NCBI RefSeq assembly: GCF_026127265.1 | Contig: NZ_WWFG01000001.1 | Span: 3,585,501-3,649,500 of the forward strand | Length of the DNA: 64,000 nucleotides | Reading direction: 5' to 3' | DNA from: Nostoc sp. KVJ3 | GTDB taxonomy: Bacteria; Cyanobacteriota; Cyanobacteriia; Cyanobacteriales; Nostocaceae | In this document: positions 54,981-63,665 of the stretch, one piece after another | How positions within the stretch are numbered: the stretch's first letter is position 1 | Layout of the letters: each line of letters starts with the position of its first letter | The notes under the pieces: generated by a model | The model's input: the letters and a program-made list of their open reading frames with translations, nothing else | Told to the model about the DNA's origin: nothing | Databases searched by the model: none | Translations under genes and position numbers: made by a program

Positions 54981-55760
54981 TCACTCCTCACTCTTTTGCA
55001 GCGCTGTTAAAATCTCTTGGGAGTCAGTGACAAAACCAAAGCACTGTTTGACGTTGTACAATGTTGCCAGCCAACAATATTCAGGCGAAGTAGTGGCGCT
55101 ACAGTCTTTAATTAACACGCAGTCATATCCTAAAAAGTTGGCATCGCACAATGTGGCTAGCACACATTGATCGGCATTCACACCAGCAAAAAATAATGTT
55201 GTCTTTCCCAGATTTCGCAAGATGCTATCTAATGGCGTATCCCAAAATCCACTCATCCGATACTTGTCCACACGAATGTCTTCGGGGAGTTGTTCTAGTT
55301 CGTCTACGACTGCTGCGGCCCAACTACCTGCCATAAGTACTCTAGCACCATTACTTGGCAGTGGATCGCCTAATCCTACACCTGCCCCTGTGGGGTTATA
55401 GACATGACGCGAAGCAGCACTAATATTGAGCAAGTCGGGACGATTCCCCCAATTTACCCAAATAACTGGAACACCCACATCACGGAGTTCGGGAAGTAAG
55501 TTGTTTAAAGGTTCAATAGGCTGACGCGCCGGAGTTACGTCTACACCGATATGCGCTAACCAACCATCAGGGTGACAGAAGTCGTTTTGCATATCAACGA
55601 TAAGGATAGCAGTTTTTGCCAAGTCTAGACGCAGGGTTTTAGTATCTGTTGATAAAATAACGGGTTGTGGGGTCTTTTGAGGACGAGTGATATCTGCGAT
55701 CGCATCATTCACTGTCCACGCATTTGGTGCAACTCCCAATGTCCGAAAAGGCAAGTTCAT
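54981..55760 (-). CDS. Isochorismatase-like cysteine hydrolase
   Basis: The 259-residue protein has the family catalytic triad Asp56 (LIVDMQNDF), Lys166 (VDKYRMSGF) and Cys199 (GVNADQCVLAT). Members hydrolyse amides such as nicotinamide, biuret, ureidoacrylate or N-carbamoyl compounds. The overall shape and the FCHPDGW loop resemble the RutB/biuret-hydrolase side of the family. It is divergent from the amidohydrolase gene across 81 bp, which suggests shared control and a linked nitrogen-compound pathway. The exact substrate is inference only. Confidence 0.85.
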   Translation of the reverse strand: MNLPFRTLGVAPNAWTVNDAIADITRPQKTPQPVILSTDTKTLRLDLAKTAILIVDMQNDFCHPDGWLAHIGVDVTPARQPIEPLNNLLPELRDVGVPVIWVNWGNRPDLLNISAASRHVYNPTGAGVGLGDPLPSNGARVLMAGSWAAAVVDELEQLPEDIRVDKYRMSGFWDTPLDSILRNLGKTTLFFAGVNADQCVLATLCDANFLGYDCVLIKDCSATTSPEYCWLATLYNVKQCFGFVTDSQEILTALQKSEE

Positions 55761-55841
55761 AAAATTGCAATATCCAAGACCATTTTCTATTTTGTAACTT
55801 GAAATTCAGTTCAAAATACAATTACTTAATCAAGGTTAAAT

Positions 55842-57242
55842 ATGGTAAATTTCACTATTGTGAATGTTTTGATTACCGCCAGTGATGATTATGCAACGGT
55901 AAATGTACAGGTTGTAGATGGTGCAATCGCAGCCATTGCCCCCAATTTACCAGTAATCGGTACACCTATAGATGGTAAAAACAAGCTTTTACTACCTGGC
56001 TTTTTCAACGCTCACACCCATTCATCAGAGATGTGGCAGCGAGGAATCATGTCAATTTTGCCTTTAGAATTATGGTTGGCGGAACTGTATGATTTTGCGC
56101 CTCTCTACACTGAACAAGTTTATCTGAGTGCTTTGGGGACTGCGGTGGAAACCTTGCTATCCGGTGGGACGAGTGTAGTAGATCACCTAGTGTTAATTCC
56201 TGGACTTGAGTTAGAAACCATCGCTATTGCAACTCGCGCTTACAGAGAAGTTGGGATTCGCGCTTTTATCGCCCCCCTAATTCAAGATGAATCTCTCGCC
56301 GCAGGTATCCCATCTGGGAAATCTGCAAAAACTCATGAACCTTATTATCGCTCAACTGCGGCAACATTGGAAATCATCGAAGAGGCGGTGAGACAGTTTC
56401 ACCGTCCAGATGAGGGTGTGAGTATTTTAGTTGCACCAACAGGGATACAATTATGTACTGATGCATTATTTACAGGATGTATCGAGTTAAGCGATCGCTA
56501 TAATCTTTGTCGTCACTCCCATCTACTCGAAACTAGGGCACAGCAAAAACTCGCTCAAGAAAAGTACAGTTGTACTGCTGTGGAACATTTGAAAAGAATC
56601 GGGTTTTTGAGCAATCGCACAACACTTGCCCATTGCGTCTGGTTAAATGATGATGATATCGCCATCCTCGCTGAAACTCAATCTACAGTTGTTCATAATC
56701 CCTTAAGTAATCTGCGTTTAGGCAGTGGCATCGCCCCGATTTTAAAATATCGCCAAGCTGGAGTAAATGTAACTTTTGGTTGTGATGGTGCTTCGAGTAA
56801 TGACTCTCAAGATTTGTTAGAAGCTATTAAAATTGGTTCTATATTGCACAACGTTACAGACTCAGATTATCAACACTGGATTACACCCCGACAAGCGGTC
56901 GAAATGGCATCTTTAGGAGGTGCAAAGGGATTGAATATTGCAGATAAACTTGGTTCTCTGACAGTAGGTAAACAAGCCGATTTGGTACTTTATGACCTTA
57001 CCAATTTATCATTACTACCTCGTACAGATCCTATCGGTTTATTGGTTTTAGGTCGTCCTAATAATGTTGTAGATAGTGCTTGGGTAAATGGCAAACAAAT
57101 TGTTGCTGATGGGAAAGTGACAACAATTAACGTTGATGAATTGCGGCAAGAATTATTTAATCGCAGTCAATGGGAGACAAAGCGTAAGTCCGATACTGTA
57201 GCACAATTAGAGCTTCATTATCGCACAGTTATGGGGTTGTGA
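55842..57242 (+). CDS. Amidohydrolase/deaminase (AtzB/SsnA/guanine-deaminase-like)
   Basis: The 466-residue protein is a metal-dependent hydrolase: HxH (His58, His60) in FFNAHTHSSEM, the glutamate motif HSHLLETRAQ, a third histidine in TLAHCVWLNDDD and the final Asp in FGCDGASSNDSQDL. This pattern fits deaminases and chlorohydrolases acting on purines, pyrimidines or triazines. Together with the divergent isochorismatase-like hydrolase it may degrade a cyclic nitrogen compound. No transporter for such a compound is adjacent. Confidence 0.87.
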   Translation: MVNFTIVNVLITASDDYATVNVQVVDGAIAAIAPNLPVIGTPIDGKNKLLLPGFFNAHTHSSEMWQRGIMSILPLELWLAELYDFAPLYTEQVYLSALGTAVETLLSGGTSVVDHLVLIPGLELETIAIATRAYREVGIRAFIAPLIQDESLAAGIPSGKSAKTHEPYYRSTAATLEIIEEAVRQFHRPDEGVSILVAPTGIQLCTDALFTGCIELSDRYNLCRHSHLLETRAQQKLAQEKYSCTAVEHLKRIGFLSNRTTLAHCVWLNDDDIAILAETQSTVVHNPLSNLRLGSGIAPILKYRQAGVNVTFGCDGASSNDSQDLLEAIKIGSILHNVTDSDYQHWITPRQAVEMASLGGAKGLNIADKLGSLTVGKQADLVLYDLTNLSLLPRTDPIGLLVLGRPNNVVDSAWVNGKQIVADGKVTTINVDELRQELFNRSQWETKRKSDTVAQLELHYRTVMGL

Positions 57243-57454
57243 AATGGGAGTATTCCACTTTTTTGCATATCATTACGTAAGTGGAGCCTTCTCGTAGGGT
57301 ACTGAACCAAAAAACCATAAATTCAATCAAAGTCAATAGCCTAGCGCGAGTCCATGCGGTTGCTTATCTGCGAAACGCTGTTCGCGATCGCAATGACAGT
57401 TATTATTTCATTGCAAAATAATAACTGGGATGCACCCTTGTGAAACATTAAGTT

Positions 57455-57584
57455 ATATCATGTCCGCTTGATTACTTATTAAACTCGAAGAACCCTACCC
57501 CGCTAGAGCTATGCTTTGTCTCCCTTCCCCTTAGTAAGGGGAGGGGATTAAGAGGTGGAATAACTAATTACCCGGACATGATAT
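57455..57584. mobile_element. Element G, intact copy
   Basis: Ends ATATCATGTCCG and CGGACATGATAT are inverted. The interior holds the CCCTTCCCCTTAGTAAGGGG stem. This is the uninterrupted relative of 3870-4191, in opposite orientation. Upstream, a CAGTTATTATTT stem occurs at 57397-57427. No gene is visible between the amidohydrolase and 57751. Confidence 0.7.
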
Positions 57585-57586
57585 TA

Positions 57587-57744
57587 GAGGTTGTTTGAAA
57601 AGTTTTTTTTATACGCCTAACCCTTGGAGATCCCCCTAAATCCCCCTTAAAAAGGGGGACTTTGATTCTTCCCCCTTTTTAAGGGGGGTTAGGGGGGATC
57701 AGCTAGTGCCTAAAATCATACTTCACTACTTTTCAAACAACCTC
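57587..57744. mobile_element. MITE family A, 158 bp, TTA target repeat
   Basis: Terminal inverted repeats GAGGTTGTTTGAAAAG and CTTTTCAAACAACCTC are perfect over 16 bp, with TTA on both sides (57584-57586 and 57745-57747). The interior is the ATCCCCCTAAATCCCC hairpin. It abuts element G on one side and ends 8 bp from the stop of the LysR-fusion gene on the other. Confidence 0.85.
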
Positions 57745-57751
57745 TTAAACG

Positions 57752-59782
57752 TTATTCAATGTTTCCGAGAACTTTTATATGTCGGCTAAACTGTTCTTCG
57801 ACAAAATAGCTGCTAGAAAATTCGCTTGCAAAAGAAACCTGATGAAAGTGATAATCTAGATTCAGCAAATTATAGACAAGTCTTAAAAAATAATCATCTA
57901 TCCAAAAATCTACGTCAAATAGTGAAATACCATATTTTCCTTCCAACCTCCGATTTAAAGTTTTTAGTAACCAAGACCATTGAGGTTTGAGGGTCGGATC
58001 TATACGGTTCCCAAATACAGGATTAAAAAACTGATTTACTTGGGTTGTTCTCACATCAATCACTTTAGTAAGTAAATCTGCTGCCTTAATTGGAGATGAA
58101 TTAAACCAATAGTTAGCAACTACTAAATCGTGTAAATAAGCAACTACAATTTTAGGGTTTTCTTTAATAAATTGCGAACGACAAACAATTCCTCTAATTG
58201 ATGGAATTCTTAAACTAATTGTTTGAGATAAAGGCAGCTTTCTCGCAAAAGCATAAGCTTCGAGAATTGAAGCAAAAGTGTGACAACACACGTAAGCATC
58301 TATAGCTTTATTTGCTAAACTCTTACTTGCTTTCCGAGGATCTTCATTTACTAATTTGCAATCTTTAGTGACATCCATATCATAGAGGTCAAAAAGAGTA
58401 ATGATGAATCTATGAGCATTGGAACCAAATAAGGTAGAAATTCGTTTACCTTTGAGATCCTGGACAGTGTTTATAGAAGAATCTTTATGCAGAACAATAT
58501 TTATATCTTGACCTAAAAGATTATACGAAGCAATCCCAATTAATTTAGAACCGAAACTTAAATCATCAAAGAACTGACTACCATTATTTAAAAGAGAAAT
58601 ATCATCTAAAATACAAATATCTAGTTCTCCCCGCTTCATCTGTCGGTTCATTTGTTCACCAGAAGCAAAAGGCAGAATTTGTAACTCGAAATCCCGATTA
58701 ATTTCAATATTTTTGAAAATAGGTTGTTCAAGTGATGATGCTCTCTGTAAATCAGAAATATATTTAGTTCCATAACCAGCAATAAACTGTCCTATGGAAT
58801 CTCTCTGAATACCTATTCTCAGAATATTTTGCTCTTTGGGAGAATAGCTACCTAAAATTAGGTTTATATTAGGCAAGCTTTCTAAGTTGTCTTGATCGAG
58901 CCTAAAACTTCTCACTAAACTCTCTGCGGATATTAACAACTCACTAAAGCGAGGAACATGCAGATAAATACCATATTCATTAACATCTTGGATCGGAAGA
59001 GTTAAAACTTGATATTGAGATATAATGTCACCTTGACAAAAGTCAGGTAAAATCGTTAGCTTTTGGTTTTTTGAAGCATAGTTGAGTACATCTTGATAAC
59101 TATGCAATACCTGTACGCCACTTAATTTATTCATCAAAAATCCATTTTTAGATAGTTCTTGATGAACTTCATCTAAAAGCACAACATCAGTCAGATCAAT
59201 ATCATTTATTTGAACTAAGCTATGCTCATTGAGATATTTACTTCCACCAAAGGATACCAACATCATTTTATGAGTTTTTAATCTAGTACAGTGGTGTTCT
59301 TCCTTATATCCAGCGCAACTATTGAGCAAAAGATCCATTTCTAGGAGTTGAGAATTTGAAAAAAATCTGCTATCTTTAACCGCAATCTCTTTAATATTTC
59401 TACCGGGAAAACAAAGCTGAAATCGCTGCAAATATTGTTTTATCCAGACTTCTAAAATTAAACTAGTAGCCCCCAATATCAAATCTTCACCCTCAGCACT
59501 AAATGTTGCCTGAAACTCTTCTTGCAGATTTTCTACAGTTTCTACAACATTAAGTGTCTGGGAAATCAATTTTTTGCCTTTGTTAGTCAAGCATATAGAG
59601 CCAGGAGAGCGATTTAGCAGAATTACTCCGAAATAATCCTCTATTTGTTTGACTTTTTTACTAATCAATGCTTGACTATAACCTAATTTTTGTGCTGCTT
59701 TTGAGAAGCTACCAGAGTCATTTACTGCTTTTAAAATTTTGAGGTGATTTAGGGTAATATCTTCAAGTTTAATCTTATTCAT
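57752..59782 (-). CDS. LysR-type regulator fused to an SsuA-like binding domain
   Basis: This 676-residue protein is more than twice the usual LysR length. Residues about 10-70 form a typical LysR winged helix-turn-helix (LKAVNDSGSFSKAAQKLG, then YSQALISKKVKQIEDYFG). Residues about 95-305 resemble a LysR effector domain (ATSLILEVWIK to a hinge near 300). From about 317 a second ligand-binding module of the SsuA/NMT1 periplasmic-binding fold follows: LRIGIQRDSIGQF, ILPFASGEQMNRQMKRGELDI and DLKGKRISTLFGSNAH near 437-452. There is no signal peptide, so this module is cytoplasmic. It lies downstream of the SsuD-like gene and near sfnG, so an organosulfur sensing role is inferred. The frame is open throughout, without sign of frameshift. 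Confidence 0.88.
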   Translation of the reverse strand: MNKIKLEDITLNHLKILKAVNDSGSFSKAAQKLGYSQALISKKVKQIEDYFGVILLNRSPGSICLTNKGKKLISQTLNVVETVENLQEEFQATFSAEGEDLILGATSLILEVWIKQYLQRFQLCFPGRNIKEIAVKDSRFFSNSQLLEMDLLLNSCAGYKEEHHCTRLKTHKMMLVSFGGSKYLNEHSLVQINDIDLTDVVLLDEVHQELSKNGFLMNKLSGVQVLHSYQDVLNYASKNQKLTILPDFCQGDIISQYQVLTLPIQDVNEYGIYLHVPRFSELLISAESLVRSFRLDQDNLESLPNINLILGSYSPKEQNILRIGIQRDSIGQFIAGYGTKYISDLQRASSLEQPIFKNIEINRDFELQILPFASGEQMNRQMKRGELDICILDDISLLNNGSQFFDDLSFGSKLIGIASYNLLGQDINIVLHKDSSINTVQDLKGKRISTLFGSNAHRFIITLFDLYDMDVTKDCKLVNEDPRKASKSLANKAIDAYVCCHTFASILEAYAFARKLPLSQTISLRIPSIRGIVCRSQFIKENPKIVVAYLHDLVVANYWFNSSPIKAADLLTKVIDVRTTQVNQFFNPVFGNRIDPTLKPQWSWLLKTLNRRLEGKYGISLFDVDFWIDDYFLRLVYNLLNLDYHFHQVSFASEFSSSYFVEEQFSRHIKVLGNIE

Positions 59783-59851
59783 ACTAAGTAAGGTAAGATT
59801 TTTAATTACAACGGAATTAACTTATTCTGCTGCGTATATTCGGAGATGACT

Positions 59852-60000
59852 CAATACTGTTTGGTTAAGGCAAGAGACGGGATAAAAGAGACGCGATAAA
59901 TCGCCGTCTTTACAAGAATCAGTCCTTCGTCCTGACGGCGATTTATCGCGGATTTGGGATCTATATATTTTCATCAAAGAACCTTAACCAAACCGTATTG
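59852..60000. mobile_element. MITE family F, 149 bp, 10-bp target repeat
   Basis: Terminal repeats CAATACTGTTTGGTTAAGG and CCTTAACCAAACCGTATTG are inverted with one mismatch in 19. Direct repeats GGAGATGACT lie at 59842-59851 and 60001-60010. Inside is a perfect 17-bp stem, CGCGATAAATCGCCGTC against GACGGCGATTTATCGCG (59892-59908 and 59934-59950). The right end covers the last codons of the SsuD-like gene, and the rest separates it from the regulator gene. Confidence 0.88.
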
Positions 60001-61014
60001 GGAGATGACTAGCTTATGGAAGCGAATAGTGTCTTCCAACATAGATTCAAATTTGAGTACTATTAAGTCAACGCCAACAGCTTCGTATTCTTTCAGGCGG
60101 TTAATAATAGTATAGCGATCGCCAACGAGTTGAGCAGATAAACCGAGGTTGGCTTCGATGGTTTGACTAATATCTAGTTTGTTGTGGGCAACGACGTTAG
60201 GATCGATTTGCTCTTGAAAATACTTAATTTGCTGCTCATCGGCAGAACGATAGATTGCTTCTAGTCTGGCTTCGGCTTGGGCGGTATGTTCGCCAACGAT
60301 CGCAAATGCACTCATTGCTACTTTAATCTGGCGCTGGTAGCGATCGCTAGCCAATCTTTTCACCTTCTGCACCAATGCTGCCGTTTTTTCAGGTTCATCA
60401 GCATTGATAAATAGATAATCTCCCTGACGAGCCGCTAAGTCAATCGCCCGATCTGATTCCCCAGCAATGAAAATCGGTGGTGTTGGTGTAGGCTTATCTG
60501 GGAGAATACCACCCGTAATATTGTAATATTTGCCTACATAATTAAAGTCTTCAACCGTCCACAGCCCCTTTATTACATCAATGTACTCTTCTAATCGCGC
60601 ATAGCGATCGCTGTGGGGTAGCCAGATATCTCCATAGCTTTCTACTTCTAATTTCCACCAACCTGCAATACCACTCAGAGCAAATCTGCCGTTACTAAGT
60701 TGATTTTGAATGTTTGCACTCAGTTTGGCAATGACTGCTGGCAATTTAAAACCAGGTTGTACGGCTGCAACAATCTTGATATTTTTGGTGTTCAAACTTG
60801 CTAAAGCGGCTGTAATCCAAGCATCAGAAACATTATAGTTAGGCCCATGAACTGCATTCAAGTAATGTTCAGGAATGTAATAAAAGTCATAACCTAACTC
60901 GTCTGCCTGAACTGCCAGTTTTACCAAATCTTGGGTAGATAAATTAGCCTCATGGTTGACAACCCGCAACCATCCACCACAGACCGGCGACCAAATTCCA
61001 AACTGAAGCGGCAT
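59974..61014 (-). CDS. Flavin-dependent monooxygenase of the SsuD/SfnG (LLM) group
   Basis: The 346-residue luciferase-like protein is close to FMNH2-dependent desulfonating enzymes. Motifs are FGIWSPVCGGWL at the N-terminus, AAVQPGFKLPAVIAKL, the flavin-site NGRFALSGIAGWWKLE, and HSDRYARLEEYIDVIKGLWT. It should release sulfite from an alkanesulfonate or related organosulfur compound. The last eight residues (QYGLVKVL) are encoded by a MITE end. Without the insertion the frame would read EYTQQNKLIPL and stop near 59809. It contains one Cys and three Met including the initiator. It is first in a likely operon with the LysR-fusion gene. Confidence 0.87.
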   Translation of the reverse strand: MPLQFGIWSPVCGGWLRVVNHEANLSTQDLVKLAVQADELGYDFYYIPEHYLNAVHGPNYNVSDAWITAALASLNTKNIKIVAAVQPGFKLPAVIAKLSANIQNQLSNGRFALSGIAGWWKLEVESYGDIWLPHSDRYARLEEYIDVIKGLWTVEDFNYVGKYYNITGGILPDKPTPTPPIFIAGESDRAIDLAARQGDYLFINADEPEKTAALVQKVKRLASDRYQRQIKVAMSAFAIVGEHTAQAEARLEAIYRSADEQQIKYFQEQIDPNVVAHNKLDISQTIEANLGLSAQLVGDRYTIINRLKEYEAVGVDLIVLKFESMLEDTIRFHKLVISQYGLVKVL

Positions 61015-61050
61015 AAATGTTTTTCCTGTGCTTTTTTTTACGAGACATTA

Positions 61051-61090
61051 ACTAAACTACGATATATCTATCTTATTTACGTAGTTTAGT
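61051..61090. promoter_or_regulatory. Perfect 11-bp dyad upstream of the SsuD-like gene
   Basis: ACTAAACTACG (61051-61061) and CGTAGTTTAGT (61080-61090) are exact inverted copies separated by 18 bp. The dyad lies 37-76 bp upstream of the start codon on the minus strand, a natural operator position. A cruciform or RNA stem is also possible. The adjacent sequence is AT-rich, as in a promoter. Confidence 0.5.
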
Positions 61091-61431
61091 AGTTCACACT
61101 ACCATATTTATTTCTGCTGTGTATAGTTGCAGATTACATCCCAAAAGCAGCCGATTATCACGTTATGGAATAGTGTCAAAACTTTGCTGAGTCCTGCATT
61201 TATCGTTGCGATCGCGGAATCAGGATGATAGCCGCCAAATCTAAAATGATCGTTAAATATCAAGCAAATTTGGGCTGTATTCCATTTTGGAATACAGAAA
61301 TAGAATTTAAGTATATTGAATCACTACATTAGAAAAATTGTCATGATAAAGTCTGATTCATTAAAAATACGGTAGCGCTATCGAGCTATAGTATATTGCG
61401 ACCATCGGAACTTGAAATTGTCTACTCATAA

Positions 61432-61452
61432 ACTCAGAGTAGTCTCTAGCCG
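61432..61452. promoter_or_regulatory. CTACTC-N9-GAGTAG dyad upstream of sfnG
   Basis: The perfect 6-bp arms lie about 130-150 bp before the sfnG start codon. The half-site and spacing are compatible with a LysR-type site but also with chance. The 61015-61584 spacer contains no gene or recognised dispersed element. Confidence 0.35.
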
Positions 61453-61584
61453 CCTTCAAGCTTTCGATTTTGACTAAGATTTTACCGGATCAAGTTTTAG
61501 CTGATTTGTTAGTGATGACAAATTAGGCATATTTCCTCCTTGCTTCTTTTATAACCAAGCAGTTTCAATTACAAGCGCACAATT

Positions 61585-62682
61585 ATGGTAGATATTAAGT
61601 TCGCATACTGGATTCCCAACGTTAGCGGCGGGTTAGTTGTTAGTAAAATTCCCCAACGCACAGATTGGACTTACGAATATAATGCTCAACTAGCTCAGAC
61701 AGCTGAAGAAGTTGGCTTTGAATATGCACTAGCACAAGCCAGATTTATCGCCAGCTATGGCGCTGAGTACCAGTTAGAGGCATTAACAACCGTATCCGCC
61801 TTGGCTCCTGTCACCAAGAAATTGAAGCTAATTGCAGCAGTTCACCCTGGATTGTGGCATCCGGGAGTAGTTGCCAAAATCGGTGCCAGCATTGATTTTC
61901 TCTCTAACGGTCGCTTTGCTCTGAATGTAGTTAGCGGCTGGTTCAAAGATGAATTCACTATATATGGTGAACATTGGTTAGACCATGACGAACGCTATCG
62001 TCGTTCAGAAGAATTTATCCGCGTTCTCAAGGGTTTGTGGACTGAGGATGAGTTTCACTTTAAAGGCGACTTTTACCGCATTAACGGCGGTTGGGTGAAG
62101 CCTAGACCAATTAATCAGAATCCACACCCAGAGATATTTCAAGGTGGTAACTCTAAAGCAGCGCGGCGCATGGCTGGCCGCGTTTCTGATTGGTATTTCA
62201 TGAATGGTAACACCATAGAAGGTGTGCAAGAACAGATTGCAGAAGTGTCTGCATTAGCTCGTGATGAAGGACGCACAATTAAGTTTGGTTTGAATTCCTT
62301 TATCATCGTGCGAGATACGGAAGCAGAAGCCCATGAAGTATTGCGCGATATTATTGCCCAAGCCGATGTAGAGGCCGTGAAAGGATTTGGTGAAGCAGTG
62401 AAACAAGCGGGATCTTCTACTCGCGAACGTCAGGGAATGTGGGCAAATTCCAACTTTGAAGACTTAGTGCAGTATAACGATGGCTTCCGTTCTGGCTTGA
62501 TTGGTACGGCTGAACAAGTCGCTGAAAAGATTCGCCAGTTCCATGAAGTCGGAGTTGATTTAATTCTCGGTGGCTTCTTGCACTACTCGGATGATTTACC
62601 TGCATTTGGTAAGACAGTAATTCCGATTGTGCGCGAACTTAAAGCTAATCGTCGGCCAGCTGATGAGTTGGTTGGGGTGTAG
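61585..62682 (+). CDS. sfnG: Dimethyl sulfone monooxygenase SfnG
   Basis: SfnG uses reduced FMN to convert dimethyl sulfone to methanesulfinate, an early step in using it as a sulfur source. The 365-residue protein matches the family closely: FAYWIPNVSGGLVVSKIPQRT at the N-terminus, ASIDFLSNGRFALNVVSGWFKDEF, and HDERYRRSEEFIRVLKGLWT. It contains no cysteine and four methionines including the initiator, in keeping with sulfur-starvation proteins. It lies divergent from the SsuD-like gene across 570 bp, with sfnB downstream on the same strand. Confidence 0.93.
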   Translation: MVDIKFAYWIPNVSGGLVVSKIPQRTDWTYEYNAQLAQTAEEVGFEYALAQARFIASYGAEYQLEALTTVSALAPVTKKLKLIAAVHPGLWHPGVVAKIGASIDFLSNGRFALNVVSGWFKDEFTIYGEHWLDHDERYRRSEEFIRVLKGLWTEDEFHFKGDFYRINGGWVKPRPINQNPHPEIFQGGNSKAARRMAGRVSDWYFMNGNTIEGVQEQIAEVSALARDEGRTIKFGLNSFIIVRDTEAEAHEVLRDIIAQADVEAVKGFGEAVKQAGSSTRERQGMWANSNFEDLVQYNDGFRSGLIGTAEQVAEKIRQFHEVGVDLILGGFLHYSDDLPAFGKTVIPIVRELKANRRPADELVGV

Positions 62683-62817
62683 ATTAAGGGCATTGGGCAT
62701 TGGAGTTGTGGTGTAGATTAACGTGAGTTCCACAATTCATATCGAGTTCGCCTAATTAGTCTAATCAAAAGACCACTAAGAGGTTTTACTACGCAAAACC
62801 GTCCCTCTCCGAGTCGG

Positions 62818-63147
62818 CTCCGGTGTATACACAAGTCTGAAATGGCTTACTAACCTGGGTTTTACCCCACCCTAACCCTCCCCGTATGTATTGGGGAGGG
62901 AACTGGATTTAATGTTTCCCCCCTTTATAAGCTACGGTGTACACACAAGTCTGATCATCTTATCCACATCGTTTTGATCCCCCCTAACCCCCCTTAAAAA
63001 GGGGGGAACTAGAGTCAAAGTCCCCCAATTTATCGGGGGATTTAGGGGGATCAAGCCACATTTTGCACTCAGCACAGAGATGTGTGTACACCGTAGCCTT
63101 TATAAGGGGGGATTAAGGGGGGTAATCCGACTTATGTGTACACGTAG
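62818..63147. mobile_element. MITE family B, outer copy, with nested inner copy
   Basis: The ends CTCCGGTGTATACACAAGTC and CGACTTATGTGTACACGTAG are inverted, and direct repeats CTCCGAGTCGG flank it (62807-62817 and 63148-63158). A second complete family B element sits inside it at 62932-63096, so the 330 bp represent two insertions. Without the inner copy and its target duplication about 155 bp remain. It lies between sfnG and sfnB. Confidence 0.8.
62932..63096. mobile_element. MITE family B, inner copy, 165 bp
   Basis: Ends CTACGGTGTACACACAAGTC and GATGTGTGTACACCGTAG are inverted. Direct repeats CCTTTATAAG lie at 62922-62931 and 63097-63106. The interior G/C hairpin matches that of 3943-4107, and the length is identical. 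The target, like that of the first copy, is a near-palindrome. Confidence 0.85.
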
Positions 63148-63326
63148 CTCCGAGTCGGAGAGGGACAAACTTGAGCTTTAGTTCAAGGCAGGGAGAGGTC
63201 TCAAACGCGAATACTAGCGGTTAGTACACATCTCAAAATCTCTGATATGAATCGGTTTTTACGTCACAAAAATCGATTGCTCAACTCAAATCATTATTCA
63301 TATAAAAGGCTAGAGTTCAGTTCATT

Positions 63327-63353
63327 TGTTGTCGTTGATAGTGTTCGACAACA
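63327..63353. promoter_or_regulatory. TGTTGTCG-N11-CGACAACA dyad upstream of sfnB
   Basis: The 8-bp arms are perfect inverted copies with 11 bp between them, about 313-339 bp before the sfnB start. The arrangement (T-N11-A core) is compatible with a LysR-family binding site. It could also be part of the end of the sfnG transcript. Confidence 0.4.
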
Positions 63354-63517
63354 GTAAAATTCTCAACTGCTAGGTGTGCAATTTTGCTGTTCCACATTTT
63401 TTGAAGGCATGCATATATTAAGGCTTTTCAAGTAATTTAACTACACTACTCGGTTTGCATATATGTTTAGAAATACCATACAGATATCGCAAGCATTGTA
63501 TCAGACCTCAATTTGAA

Positions 63518-63568
63518 GGATGGCCATCTTGTCCATCACAAAATATTAGATGGGCAAGATGTCCATCC
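63518..63568. promoter_or_regulatory. 20-bp inverted repeat (GATGG/CCATC) ahead of sfnB
   Basis: GGATGGCCATCTTGTCCATC (63518-63537) and GATGGGCAAGATGTCCATCC (63549-63568) are inverted with 18 of 20 positions matching, across an 11-base loop. Each arm is itself made of GATGG/CCATC words, so it may be an array of protein half-sites. It ends 97 bp before the sfnB start codon. An RNA stem acting as an attenuator is the alternative. Confidence 0.5.
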
Positions 63569-63665
63569 CTCAAAATGGGATGTGCCGATCAAAATACAAA
63601 TATTTTGCGTTGTCTCATAGTAGTGGCGATTATGAGTCACTCAATCACAATCAAGGAGTTTTACC

